Positions 34,357-47,251 of a DNA stretch of 64,000 nucleotides are shown piece after piece (the first letter of the stretch is position 1; every line of letters begins with the position of its first letter). The DNA is taken from NCBI GenBank assembly GCA_001414345.1, contig LLCB01000219.1, forward strand, positions 1 to 64,000. Direction: 5' to 3'. Source of the stretch: Hymenoscyphus infarciens. Its lineage: Eukaryota; Ascomycota; Leotiomycetes; Helotiales; Helotiaceae. Under the pieces are notes generated by a model that was given only the letters and a program-made list of their open reading frames with translations, ran no database searches and had not been told where the DNA came from. The position numbers and the translations under genes are program-made.

Positions 34357-36555
34357 TCCCCCTCTCTTAAAAAAGACTTATTCTAAGTCTTCTCTCTCTT
34401 ATTATTCAAGGTTAAATCAAGATAATATAAGTATATAATATTTATTATATTTATTAATTTTATTAGTTTAAAAATGTTAAACTTTATTATAAGTAAGATA
34501 AGATATTAAGATGTCGATTTTAAGTCTAAATTATAACTAAACTAATTCGTAGATACTTATAAAAGAGAGACTTTAATTCTAATCCTTTAATATTAAAAGC
34601 AAGTATTTACTAAAAGAGTATAGTCTAACTCGACTAGTAGCTTAGAGAAAGTTTAAAGTTTAAAAAGTCTAAAAAGTTTAAAACAGAGTTGGAGGCGAAT
34701 TTAGAGTAGAGTTAGAAGTCGTTTAGTTAAAAGGTAACGTTAAAAGTAATAGTAATAACTTAGTTAAGAGCTTACTTTAAGAATATACTAATTTATATCT
34801 AATTTAAGAAATAAAAAAAGAACTTCTAGCCTAGCTAGAAGTAAAAAGAAAGTAAAGAATATAAGACTCTTATTAGAGTTAGTAGGGTTTTAGATAGTTA
34901 AAAGACTTAATACTAAATTTGAAAATACTGTCTAAAGTTTAGAATAATAAAAGAAGTAGTTTTAGCTTATTAAAGGCGAAGTTATAGCTAAAGTTAAAAA
35001 TACTATCTAAAGTTTAAGATAATAAAAGAAGGGGTTTCAGCTAGTTAAATAAACTTAATACCAAAGTTGTTATATTACCTTATTCCCTCCTAAATCGGAG
35101 TACTTAAAAACTTATTTATTATCTTCTAATTCTAATTCTACTTTAGAAGTAGTAGAAGATTCACTATCAGATTATAAGGAGTTCAGAGAGAGGGTATTTT
35201 AGACTAAAGTATATAACTTAGTATTTTAGTATATCTTCTTATCTAAAGCTAAAAGATCAGCTACTATTTCAATAAAGTTATAGTTTTATTATCTCTTTTT
35301 CAAAGTAGCTAAGTTTTAGAGCTATAGCGTAATCTTATCCTATATTTAAAAGAACTATTCCAATTCTAGTATATCTCTAAGTATAACTATACTTAAAAAG
35401 TAACCTTTAAAATTAGTAAAAGTTTTTCTAGTATCTTCTTATTCTATTTACAAGGATCTAAAAGCGTTCCAAGTATCCTCTATCTTATAACTAGTTAAAA
35501 AGTAGGTATCTAAAAGAGTAACTATGTCTTCTTAATCTTTAAAAGCAAGGTCTAACTCTAACTTATATCTAAGCTCTAGGTAGTTCCTAGCTAGTCTAGT
35601 TATTATACCCTAAATAAGAGCTTTTCGAGTTAAAGAGGAGTCGTAATAATTAGTATTTATATAGAGTCTATCTTATACTAATATCTTCTATTATTAGTAT
35701 ATAAGTAAAATGCTATTATCTAAAGGTTTAATCTTTTTAGTTATCTTACTTTTTCGTTAAGAGGTATTCAAAGGGGCTTTAGTACTATGTTAAGTAGAGG
35801 TAGAATGTTAGAAGGCATTAGAGGCAGCTGCCTATAGCTGAAAGAGGTATGAATTAGAGCTTAGAGGTAGAAGAGGGTTTAATTAAAGGTTTAAAAGAGG
35901 GTCGGATCGAGGAGGGTTTAGAGACAAAGCGATTTATTAAATTATAAGTTCACTTACTCTCTTTTCTAGCTCGGCTAACTAATTCTTTGTTTCTTAATTT
36001 TCTACTTCTAAAGCTTATATAACTAACTATATCTAGTCTATATTTAAAAAGTCTTACTTATCTTTATTCTTTTATTAAGATCTTTTAGATCTTAGTATAT
36101 AGACGCTATTTAAGCGGTTTTTAGAAAGAGAGGTGGCTCTAGAAAGGGTTTATTACTTAACGCCTTATAGCGGAACTAGGTTTAATATTTCAAAGATATT
36201 AATTTAGAGAAGAAGTAAGAGTAGATTCAAAAGCCTTTGTAATAACTTTTAGTAATAGTCGACTTATTCACCGAACCTATATATAGCAGTCTCTGTATAG
36301 AGAGGGTTATTAGAAGCCTCTAAAGTACTTAGTATATTCCTACTTCCTTAACGTATAAAACACGCTTTTTACTAGCTATCTATATAGATACTAAACCCTA
36401 GTATTACTAGCTATTTAAGAGATCTCTAGAATCCTAGCTATTTAAGAATAATATTATAATAGACTAATTTAGGCCTAAAGTGAAACAAAAGCGATAAAAA
36501 GCTTAAAGAGATATTATAAATACTATTACTAGCGAAGTAGAGTTTTTCCTTTTTA

Positions 36556-36866
36556 TATAATAGTACGAAATATATACTATAGGAGAAGAGGTATATAGAA
36601 GTACGTTTAAGACTAAATAATATACGTAGATACTAGGCTCTAATATAGAAGAAAAGGAAAAACTATCTCTCTTCTACTCTAGGAGTAGGCTACTATATAT
36701 AAGAGGTTCGGATAGTATAAAAGGGTCTAAAACTAAATAACCTCGGCTAATATAAAAGCTTAAACCTATATAACCTTCTTAAAACAGATAATATAAGATA
36801 ATAACTATCGAAACCCTATACGTAGTAGGTACTCCTAGCTATCTAGGATAACGGCATACTGTTATA
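36556..36866 (-). repeat. LTR of element A (5' in sense)
   Basis: 311 bp; plus-strand start TATAATAGTACG, end AACGGCATACTGTTATA. Confidence 0.85.
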
Positions 36867-36898
36867 TTATTCTTAGTAACTATTACTATATAAGAAAA

Positions 36899-39800
36899 CA
36901 TTTAACACCTTTTTTTAGAGACTAAATTTTTTAGTCTAAAACACCTAATCTCACTTATACTTAATTAAGAAGCGAAATTCCTCTTATAAAGTCTCTTCTA
37001 AGAGGCTCTCTATCCTCGTCTACGTCTCTAAGAAGAGGTATAAAGAGAGAGGAGGTTTGCTCGATTTCTCTTATTATAGCTATTTAATAACGCTTTATCT
37101 TTAAGACTTCTAAGTCTCTTAAATAAGGTACTATAGCTTAAACCTTCTTTAGAGGTATTAGAGAAGCTATAAACTACTATTTAAATACTATCTTTAATAG
37201 TACCTCCTTAGATCTCTTACCTCTTTTTTAAATCTTCTATACCTAGGTTACTAACCTTAGCCTCTTCTACTATAAAGTATATATTAAGAAGATCTTACCT
37301 CCTCTTCCTTTAGCCTAAAGTACTTACTTAGAGTATAGGAATACTACTATACTCTCTCTAACTCTTCTCTCCTTTTTAAATATTATAAGAAAAATTTCTT
37401 ATATATAGACTACTAAGAATACCTTAGTACTTAAAAAGATGCCTTAAACTACTAAGTCTTTAAAGAAGATAATAATAATAATAATAACCCTACTTTACTC
37501 TCTCTTTTTTATTTAAAAGAATAAGAATAAGAGATCTAAACTCTTTATCTAAATTCTATCTAACTCCTTAGATAGAGTCTACTCTACCTATACTATCTTC
37601 CTAGTACTTTATAACCTAGGAATTAGATATAAAGACCTAATATATAAGGTACTTTTAGTTAATTCTAGCTTTACTATTATCTCTAAAGATAAAGAAGCTT
37701 TATAATCTCTCTTAGTAAAAAAAGCTAGTATATAAACTCTTTTTAGTACTACTAGAATAGAACTTCTATAAGACTAGATAGCTTTCTATATCTTAAGTAT
37801 CTCTTAAAAGGTAGAATCTATCTAAATTACTTAAGTAAGAGTAATTTAATCTACTCTAGCTCTTACTACTTCTAAAGTAGTAGTATTAGTAATTAAGAAA
37901 CAAATCAGAGCTAACTCTATAAGAGTTTATATAGCTACTAGCTCTCTCTTAAATAACCTATTCTATACTACTTAGATTACCTTCTTTAAAGAAGAGGACG
38001 TAAGAGGCCTCTCTACTATTCTAAACATAACCTTAATTCTAGATAGTAGAGTCTACTTTAAGCACCTTCTAAAGAAGTCTACTATAATTTAGTATTTAAA
38101 GTACTAGTAATAGTATAATACCTAGAATTATAATAAAAGCTAATAATACCGCCTCTATAGTAGTATAAATTACTTAGAAGACTTCTACTCTTAGTATATT
38201 AAGTATTCTTAATATAGATTAAAGTACTTATACTATAGTAGTTCTTATATCTTAGATAATATTACGTATTAACTCTAGCTAAAAGCTACTAGACCTCTAC
38301 CTTTAATAGAGAATATAAGATCTATTTAATAAGTATATTCTAAAGAACAACTAAAAAAAGAGAACAATTCGCCTTATAGCTTTATAGATATAGAAATAGA
38401 CTATCCTACTACCCCTCCTCCCCTTTTAGACTCTTAGCTAAGTAAGAAGGCTATTCTAAATACTACCTCCTCTCTACTCTTATACTCTATCTCCTAACCT
38501 AAGAGCTCTAATACCTATCTTAATCTCTCCCTCTTATAAGTAGATAAGAACCTCTTAAATAATACTATCTCTAAGTCTTATAAATTAATATATATAAGTC
38601 TAGTAAGTACTAGAAGCTAGCTCTCTAACTTACTTACTCTAAATAAGTAGATATAGTTTTTATATAAGAACTATATATTTACTAAAAAGAGATTAACTAT
38701 TAGAATATAAGACACTACTTAAACTATACCTACTTTTCACCTATTTATATAGAATAAGAACCTCTCTTAAATACTTACTTTTATATAGAAAGAGATAAGT
38801 ATCCTCTTAAGCTAATAATCGCCGATTATACTCTTACTTAATTACTAAGACCTTATTTATATTAAGATTACGCTTTCTTAAAGCCCTCTACTATATATTC
38901 TTAATATATATAATACTTCTCTAAATACTAAGAGTAGTAAAGAGGCTATTAACCTCGTTCTTAACTTAGAACATATCTATACTATAAATACTCTTATAAC
39001 TAGAGACTTAAATTTAAAGAGCTAGCTCTAGTAACTAGACTTCCTTAGCTAAGAAAGTATATAAGCCTTCTTACTTATTAGCTAGGTAGAGAATAAAGGG
39101 CTATAACTTTCTACTACCTCTAGAATATAAACATATAACCTTAGTAATACTCTTAACCTTACCTTTTACTCTAGTAACCTCTTCTAAAGAGAAGCCTCTA
39201 CTAAAGTAGACCTCTCTTTTAAATATAGCTTAGATCACCTTCTACTTCTTACTTAGCTCCTATATATAGGAAATCTAATAGAGAAGAACCCGCTTTTAAA
39301 GCTTAGTACTCTTAATACTAAAACCTTTAAAGTAACTTTTTAAAGTAAGCTTAAAACATAATAGCTATTCGAACTTATAGAGTAACTAAATACTAATTTA
39401 CTAAAGGCTCTAGTAGGATTTATTACTAAGAGTATATATAGTATATACTTTTATAGTACTAAGTAAGAACTTAGTTATAGATTTAAACACCTCTAGTAGA
39501 ATAAGAAGTACTAAGTAGTAGCTACTAAGGCTAGGTAAGTATAAAGATATAGAATAAACCTATAAGTCTTAAAGTCTCTTTATAAAAGTCTAAAGTAAGA
39601 GATTTAGAAAGTAAAGAAAGAATACTTTTATAGTCTAATTAATAAGATAATAAGAAGTAAAGACGTTTTTAAGATTTATAAGTAATACTAGAATACTAGA
39701 GTCTATAAGTCCTTACTCTTAAGAGACTTAGTAGGCTAATTAGGCTTTACTACTTAAGAAAAGCAAAAGATTCTAATATAAGAGCTATTTATAAATAAGG

Positions 39801-42595
39801 CTAAGGTTAGAGATATTCTATTTAATACTCTAACTACTACTTTCTAGTCTCTCTTATAAGCTAACCTTACTCTATATAAGGTTAAGAAATCAATCCTTAG
39901 TAAAGCTTTAACTATACTAAGAGAGGATAAGCTTATAATAAGGGTTTTTAAAGTAGCTTAGCTATAAATATTAAACCTTATTCTCTCTTTATTTAAAAGC
40001 TATATTAAGATAGGTTTTTACTTAAAGATCTTCTATACTATTATTATTATTATTATTCTAAAGCCTAATAAGAAAGATAAATCTTCTTCTTAAGTATATT
40101 AGCTAATTATACTACTCTTAGTTCTTAGAAAAGGGCTTAAAAGGCTTCTTACTAAGTAAGTCTCTTAGATAGCTATTAAATATACTATTCTAGAATAGAA
40201 CTAGTTCAGTGCTCTCTCGCTAAAGGCTACTATAAACCTTACTACCTACCTTACTTTTAATATTAAGTTAGCTCTTATAGATAAATAGAAAGCCTCTCTC
40301 CTTATACTTAATATTAAGAAGGCCTTTAATATAGTACTCTCTAACTACTTAATTAAAAGACTTAGAGAGTAAGAATAGCTATACTACCTTATAGAATAGG
40401 TCTCTTCCTTCTTAACTAATAGATTTATAAAAGTAAAGCTTAATAAAGAGATAGAAGACACTATCTTACTTAAATATAGCCTCTCTTAAAGCTTATCTAT
40501 CTTACTAATCCTTTTTATACTATATATCTAACCTCTATTTAGACTAGAAGTTAGCTTACTTCTAGTAGTATAGAGATTTAGCTATACTAATAATATTAGA
40601 CTACTTATCTCTAGACTCTTAAAAGTAGAGAATATTAAGCTACTTATAAAATAAGTAACTAGTATACTTAAGTAGAACATAAATAAGAGTATTACCTTTA
40701 ATACTAAAAAGTTAGAACTTATCTACTTCTCTTATAAAAGAAAGTAAAAAGAAAGAGAGATTTAACCTCCTCTTCCTATTATAGTTAAAAGAAAGACAAT
40801 AAAGCCTATAAAAGAGCTTTAATAACTTAGTATCTTCTTTAACTCTTATCTTACTTTTTATAGCTATATTTATAGCTAATACTCTTAAAAGTATAATAAA
40901 TATAGTAAGAGGATCCCTTCTATACCTCTTAAAATAAGCTACTATAGCTTATATTCTTTTAATTACCTACTTTAGATATAAGACCTAATACCTAAGCTAG
41001 ATAAGGAAAATAGGTAATATAGACTCTATAAATAACTAGATCGGCTATTATCTAATACTTTTAAATAAAGTAGTTATAAAGTATACTAGAATTATCCTCC
41101 TAGTCTATAAAACCACCTCTACCTTAATACTCCTTATAGAATCTAGCTTATTAGTTACTAAGATTACTCTTATTACTAAAAGTAGAGCCTTTAAAGCTAG
41201 AACTTAGCATCTTAACTTAGCTTACCTACTTAAGTAATATCTAAATAACTCTTACTTAAAAGCTAGGCTTATTTACTAGTCCTCTTAACCTCTCTCTCTC
41301 TTAAAAGAAATTAATATAATTTAGAACTCTCTATAGAATAGAGGTTTTAACTAATAAACCTATCTCTTTAAAGTAGTAGGCCTAAGCTCTAATAGTAATA
41401 AAGAATCCTATAAAGCTAAATTCCTTAAATTCCTTACCTTAGTCTCTTTTATAAACTTAGTTATATTTACTAATAGCTCTTACTTAGATAGTAAAAGTAT
41501 TAGTAGAAGTATATACTTATAAGAGAAGAGGTTATATTAAATATAAAGCTCTTCTCTTTTAATAAAACCTTAGAAATTTATAATATAGAGGTAAAAGCCG
41601 CTCTATATAGCCTCGAACTAGCTCTTAGATCCCCTTTTTAGTCCTTAGCTATAAAATACTAGATTTACTTTAATAACCTTAAAGCTACGCTCTAACTAAC
41701 CTACTAGTCTTATAGTATATTATAAGGAACCTTTAATAAGGTCTTTAACTTTACTTAGCTATATTCTAAGAAAATTTAAATAAGATAGTGTCTTAGTTAT
41801 ATAGGAATCTATAGTAATATAATAGCTAACTAAGCTATAAGGAAAGTAGCTTACTTAACTCCTCCTCTTAGCTTCTACCTCTTACTTTATACTACTATAC
41901 TTAATCGTAAGACTAAAAAGATAAGAATTAAGCTTATAAATTAACTCTAGTAAACTACGCTCTTAGACACCTATAAGAGGCTAGGTCTTACTTTCTAGTC
42001 TTTAAAGCCTAGAACTCTTAAGCTACTAAGAGAGGTCCTAGCTTAGCTAATTATAGCTTATACTAGCTATAAAGACTTTATAACGTACTACCTTTACTTC
42101 TTTTACTTTAATATACTTCTAGAGTTAGAAAACTATAAATATAAGAAGGTAAAGACATAATTCTACCTACTCTTTTATAAGCTTATAAATAAGAAGGACT
42201 TAAGGCTATTAGCCGAGGCTAAAGGAAAGCCTTAACTCCTCTTTAAACCCAGGTCTAAGGAACTCTTTTATAAGGTCTATATTAAGACTAAATTCTTTAT
42301 AAAGATCTATCTCTTAAAATAGTTTAATTACTTCCTCTCTCTTCTCTCTCTTATACTTTTATATATCTCCTTTATCTTCTTCTAATTTATTAAACTATTT
42401 AAGAATAAGAGCTATTCTAAAAGTAGAGCTTCTCTTTAAACTATCTTTTATAAATTAGCTTACTCGTTTACGCCTCTTATAGCCTAGAGCACCTCCCTAG
42501 TGTTATTTACTCTCTTTTAGGACTTTTTAGAACCTAGACTACGCGATCTAGACTCTGCCTAACGTTAAATAGTAATAAATAAATAAATAAATAAA
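36899..42595 (+). mobile_element. Full-length LINE (Tad1-like) with 14-bp target duplication
   Basis: Exact duplications ACTATATAAGAAAA lie at 36885-36898 and 42596-42609, and the 3' end is an AATA-rich tail (42573-42595). Plus-strand relics are in LINE order. An ORF1 zinc-knuckle region near 38100-38230 has Cys read as Tyr. The endonuclease shows LNIYNTSLNT near 38895 and DLNLKS near 39005. RT shows KPNKKDKSSS near 40055, LNIKKAFNIVLSNYLIKRL near 40308 and a YTNN-for-YADD site near 40575. RNase H shows FTNSSYLDS near 41470. Asp-to-Asn and Cys-to-Tyr are RIP-type changes. RNase H with an AP-type endonuclease suggests the fungal Tad clade. All frames are broken. Confidence 0.88.
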
Positions 42596-42609
42596 ACTAT
42601 ATAAGAAAA

Positions 42610-42835
42610 GAGCTTACTTTTTACTCTACTCTATTTTACTATAGAATAACGCTTTAAATCTGAACTTTTTTTTTTAGAATGAAAATATAGAATTGAATCA
42701 GCGCTATTTAGATATAAACTTTTTTTTTAATAGCTCTTAAATTGGCTACGAAACAGCTAATATAAAAGAGAGTCTTAAAATATACTGACTAAGCGAATGG
42801 TGCTAAAGCTAGTACTATAAGCTCTTAGACACTCT
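42610..42835. other. AT-rich spacer
   Basis: Short RIP-type sequence between the LINE target duplication and a block of ordinary composition. Nothing is recognised in it. Confidence 0.5.
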
Positions 42836-43214
42836 AGCTGAACCCCGTCTGCCTTACATCATCCGCTACTTTCATTAGTCGGGTGGGTTAAATTAGCCAA
42901 AAAAAGGGTCTAAGGAACCATGATAAAAAAAGCCAGAGGAGGGTCGCTAGATGAGTCAAGTGGAGTGGGAGTATCGCACGAAGCAGCACCTTGACCGGGA
43001 GATAAAAAACTGGAGTTCGCGATTGGTGATTTTAATGATATCATGGGCGTAAGGAGGCCCTCTCTGGAAATTTCTTCCCCTTACATAACTAAGGTGCTCC
43101 GTGACGTTGTCAAACTTGACCACACTCTAAATCAGACTTCTGATCGAAATTTGTTATTTAAAAGTTCTATATATTCTAATTTGTGTAGCTACGGAGCCTA
43201 CGGCATCCTGAATA
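42836..43214 (+). pseudogene. Probable 5' fragment of a fungal AAA+ ATPase gene
   Basis: An island of normal composition inside the AT-rich block. It encodes LEISSPYITKVLRDVVK at about 43060-43110, then NLLFKSSIYSNL. This resembles the region just before the AAA domain in large fungal AAA+ proteins, where a segment of the type IxSPxIxxxLRxVxK precedes a conserved stretch on the same side. The reading frame is cut at the inverted-repeat element starting 43215. The rest of such a gene lies in the same orientation at 53980-55753. I infer that they were one gene. Confidence 0.5.
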
Positions 43215-43489
43215 TACTAAAAAGTCGGATTGACTAAATCGTAAATCGTTACTTTCTATAAGTATAAAAGAGAATAATTTCTAATTTAAATTCCATCTCT
43301 CTTCTTCTCTCTCTTTATATTTAGGTTAGATAGTCTTAACTATAGTAACTAGCTAATTAGAGAATAGAGAGGATAATAAAACATATATCACGTATATAGT
43401 AGTAATATTACTCTCTTACTATCGCCCTCTTACTACTATCTCCTTACTATTATATTATATTCTTCTTATTATTTCTAGATAAATAAGAA

Positions 43490-43521
<32 letters not shown>

Positions 43522-43591
43522 AGGGATTATTTACTACTTTTGCTAAACTCCTCTTACCTACGCTAGGAAAAACTTTCTACTGAAATATTTA

Positions 43592-43632
<41 letters not shown>

Positions 43633-43798
43633 ATACTTTTATATTTATATAATATACTAAAGAAGGAAAAAGTAGTAAGAGAGAGACTAAGAAGTAGCAA
43701 ATATAATTATTAAGTTCTACTTTAGCTCGACTTTATAATTTACAGTTTATAATTTGCGATTTGCGATTTGCGATTTAGTCGATTCCGACTTTTTAGTA
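43215..43798. mobile_element. 584-bp MITE with TA target duplication
   Basis: Terminal inverted repeats of about 35 bp start TACTAAAAAGTCGG at 43215 and end CCGACTTTTTAGTA at 43798, with TA on both sides (43213-43214 and 43799-43800), as in Tc1/mariner-type elements. The right repeat has three ATTTGCG units where the left has one mutated copy. The interior holds (GA)n near 43490-43520 and (CT)n near 43594-43630. There is no transposase. It interrupts the AAA+ fragment. Confidence 0.8.
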
Positions 43799-43804
43799 TA
43801 TCTA

Positions 43805-44112
43805 TATAACGGCACGAAATACACACAACTATAGAAGAGGCATATAGGAGTGCGTTTGGCAGAATGACGTATGTAAATACTAGGCTCTAATATAGAAGAA
43901 AAGGAAAAACTATCCCTCTCTACTCTAGGAGTAGGCTACTATATATAAGAGGTTCGGATAGTATAAAAGGGTCCGAAACCGAATAACCTTAGCTAATATA
44001 AAAGCTTAAACCTATATAACCTTCCTAAAACAGACTATATAAGATAATAACTGCCGAAACCCTATATATAGTAGGTACTCCTAGCTATCTAGGATAATAG
44101 TATACTATTATA
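43805..44112 (-). repeat. LTR of element B (3' in sense)
   Basis: 308 bp. The start TATAACGGCACGAAATACAC is little mutated and the end is more mutated (AGTATACTATTATA). Confidence 0.85.
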
Positions 44113-46247
44113 TCCCTCTCTTTTAAAAAAGACTTATTCTAAGTCTTCTCTCTCTTATTATTTAGGGTCGAATCGGGATGCTATAACATTATTATTAAGG
44201 CTGAATTAGGATAGTATAAGTTGTTATATTAGTCGTATTTTATTAATTTTATTAGTTTAAAGATGTTAAACTTTATTATAAGCGAGATAAGATGTCGAGA
44301 TATCGATTCTAGGTCTAAATCGTAACCGAACTAATTTATAGATGCTTATAAAAGAGACTTCGTTTCTAATCCTCTAATATTAAAAGTAAGTATTCGTGTC
44401 TACTAAAAGAGTATAGTCTGATCTATCTAGTAGTTAGAGAAAGTTTAAAGTTCAAAGTTTAAAATCTAAAAGTTTAAAAAACAGAGCCAAAGGCGAATTT
44501 AGAGTAGAGTCGGAAGTTATTCGGTTAAGAAACAGTAATAACTTAGTTAAGAGCTTACTTTAAGAGTATACTAATTCGTATCTGATTCAAAGAATTTAAT
44601 AAAAAAAGGACTTCTAGTCTAGCTAGAAGTAAAAGAAAGTAAAGAATATAAAGACTATAAGACTTTATACTAGAGTTAGTAGGGTTTTAGCTAGTTAAAG
44701 GCGAGGTTATTTCTAAAGTTATTAAGTAGTTTCAGCTAGTTAAAAGAGTTTATTACTGAAAGTTATCGTATTACCTTATTCCCTCTCTAAATCAGGGTAC
44801 TTAAGGACTTATTTATCTTCTAATTCTGATTCTACTTTAGAAATAGTAGAAGATTCACTATTAGATTATAGGGAGTTTAAAGCTAGATTAGATAAGGAGA
44901 AGGTATTTTAGACCAAAGTACTAATACTATATAACTTAGTATTTTAGCGTATCTCTTTATCTAAAACCAAAAGATTAGACGCTATCTTAATAAAGTTATA
45001 GTTCTATTATCTCTTTCTTAAAGTAGCTAAGTTTTAGAGCCGTAGCGTAATCTTATTCTATATTTAAAAGAACTATTCTAATTCTAGTATGTCTCTAAGT
45101 ATAGCTATACTCGAAAAGCGACTCTTAAAATCGGTAAAGGTTTCTCTAGCGTTATCTATCTATAAGGCTATAAAAGCGTTCTAAGCGTCCTCTATCTTAT
45201 AACTAGTTAAAAAGTAAGTATCTAAAAGAGTAACTATATCTTCTTAATCTTTAAAAGCAAGGTCTAACTCTAACTTATATCTAGGCTCTAGGTAGTTCCT
45301 AGCTAGTCTAGTTATTATACTCTAAATAAGAGCTTTTCGAGTTAGAGAGAAGTTATAATAATTAGCATTTATAAAGAGTCTATTATATACTAATATCTTC
45401 TATTATTAGTATATAGGTAAAATGCCGTCGTCTAAAGGTTCAATCTTTTCAGTTATCTTACTTTTTTATCGAGAGATATTCAAAGAGGCTTCGGTATTAT
45501 ATCGAGTAGAGGTAGAATATTAAAAGGTATTAGAGGCAGCTGCTCGTAGCCGAAAGGGGTATGAATTTAAGCTTAGAAGTAGAAGAGAGTTAGATTAAGA
45601 AGGGTTTAGAGGCAAAGCGATTTATTAACTTATAAGTTCGCTTACTTTCTTTTCCAGCTTAGCTAGCTAATCCTTTGTTTCTTAATTTTCTACTTCTAAA
45701 GCCTATACAACTAACTATATCTAGTCTATATTTAAGAAGTCTTACTAGTCTTTATTCTTTTGTTAAGATCTTCTAGATCTTAGTATATAAACGCTATTTA
45801 GACGGTTTTTAGAAAAGGGGGTAGCCTTAGAAGAGGGTTTAACGCTATTTAGCAGAACTGTCGACATAATATCGAATAGAAGAGGGGAGGGGGGTAAGAG
45901 CAGATTCAGAAGCCTTTATAATAACTTTTTAGTAATAGTCGACTTATTTACTAAACCTATATATAGTAGTCCCTATATAGAGAGGGTTATTAGAAGCCTC
46001 TAGAGCACTTAGCGTATTCCTACTTCCTTAACGTATAAAACACGCTTTTTACTAGCTATTTAAAACTAATATTAAACTCTAATATTATTAGCTGTCTAGG
46101 TAGTCTCTAATTACTTAGCTATTTAAGGATATTATCGTCCTAGTCTAAATCTAGGCTAAGTTATATTTAAAAATAAAAGAAGCAATAATAAGCTTAAAAG
46201 AGATATTATAAATACTATTACTAGCGAAGTAGAGTTTTTCCTTTTTA

Positions 46248-46555
46248 TGTAATAGTACGAAATATATACAACTATAGAAGAGGTATATAGGAGTGTGTTT
46301 AGTAGAATAACGTATATAAATACTAAGCTCTAATATAGAAGAAAAGGAAAAACTATCTCTCTCTACTCTAGGAGTAGGCTACTATATATAAGAGGTTCAG
46401 ATAGTATAAAAGGGTCTAAAACCGAACAACCTCGGCTAATATAAAAGCTTAAACCTATATAACCTTCCTAAAACAGACTATATAAGATAATAACTGCCGA
46501 AACCTCATATGTAGCAGATACTCCCAGCCATCTAGGATGACGGTATGCCGTCATA
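46248..46555 (-). repeat. LTR of element B (5' in sense)
   Basis: 308 bp. The mutation pattern is the mirror image of its partner: mutated at the start, well kept at the end. Confidence 0.85.
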
Positions 46556-46560
46556 ATCTA

Positions 46561-46703
46561 GGACGCTCTAGTAGTATGAATTACCTATTCTCTACTCTAG
46601 TTTACTACTGGGATTATATCGAGACTACTATTAAAAACGACGAAGACGCGCGAGAGAATAATAAGATCGATTTTGAAGCTTTGAAATAGGTTTATAATAT
46701 ATA
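46561..46703 (+). pseudogene. Unique-sequence sliver, possibly a middle part of the AAA+ gene
   Basis: 143 bp of moderate composition between two transposons. One plus-strand frame stays open for about 40 codons and reads YYWDYIETTIKNDEDARENN and then KIDFEALK before a TAG. The combination of an acidic helix and an IDFEALW-like end recalls the segment before the PG motif in fungal AAA+ proteins. The fit with the next exon (IMSKDIRTIYRPGN) is imperfect. Tentative. Confidence 0.3.
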
Positions 46704-46940
46704 TAGTAAGTTACGAGTTAAGCTTGAATTTGCTCACTTTTTTATAATCCGAGCTTTTTAAGAAAATTTAAGCACTATATTACTTTTTAATTAATTATAA
46801 CATATAATACACGATTTATAAGAATAGGAAAGAAGAGGCTTATATCTCCTCTTATACTCTATAAACTTTATAAGATAAAAACAGATAATTTTATATCTAT
46901 TTTAATTTTTATTAGCGTTTTTGTTTTCCTAGCCGGAGTA

Positions 46941-47251
46941 TATAATAGCACGAAATACATACTACTACAAAAGAGGTATATAGGAGTACGTTCGACAGAA
47001 TAATATACGTAGATACTAGGCTCTAATACGGAAGAAAAGGAAAAACTATCCCTCTTCTACTCTAGAAGTAGGCTGCTATATATAAGAGGTTTAAACTAAA
47101 AGGTCTAAAACCGACTAACGTTATATATTAGCTAATATAAAAGCCTAAATCTATATAACCTTCCTAAAATAGATAATATAAGATAATAACTACTAAAACC
47201 CTATATATAGCTAGTACTCTTAGCTATTTAGAATAATAGTATACTATTATA
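46941..47251 (-). repeat. LTR of element C (3' in sense)
   Basis: 311 bp, TATAATAGCACG to ATACTATTATA. Confidence 0.8.

Larger units (their letters stand above)
34046..36866 (-). mobile_element. Gag-only LTR retroelement A, minus-sense
   Basis: LTRs of 311 bp at 34046-34356 and 36556-36866 flank 2199 bp. Target duplications are TTGTT (34041-34045) and TTATT (36867-36871), which differ by one G-to-A change, as RIP would make. The purine tract (on the minus strand) abuts the 34356 LTR, so the element reads leftwards. About 35180-35620 on the minus strand resembles a Ty3/Gypsy Gag: a DIVTLLDTYF-like stretch, then TFTNFKGYFLSIVIL and LATLKK. There is no zinc knuckle, protease, RT or integrase. 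Confidence 0.85.
43805..46555 (-). mobile_element. Gag-only LTR retroelement B, minus-sense
   Basis: LTRs of 308 bp at 43805-44112 and 46248-46555 flank 2135 bp, with exact target duplications ATCTA (43800-43804 and 46556-46560). The right-hand LTR keeps TG at its plus-strand start (TGTAATAG) and a nearly unmutated end (CGGTATGCCGTCATA). The gag-like relic lies at about 44870-45330 on the minus strand. No pol is seen. It inserted at the outer edge of the MITE at 43215-43798 and is therefore younger than it. Confidence 0.87.
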
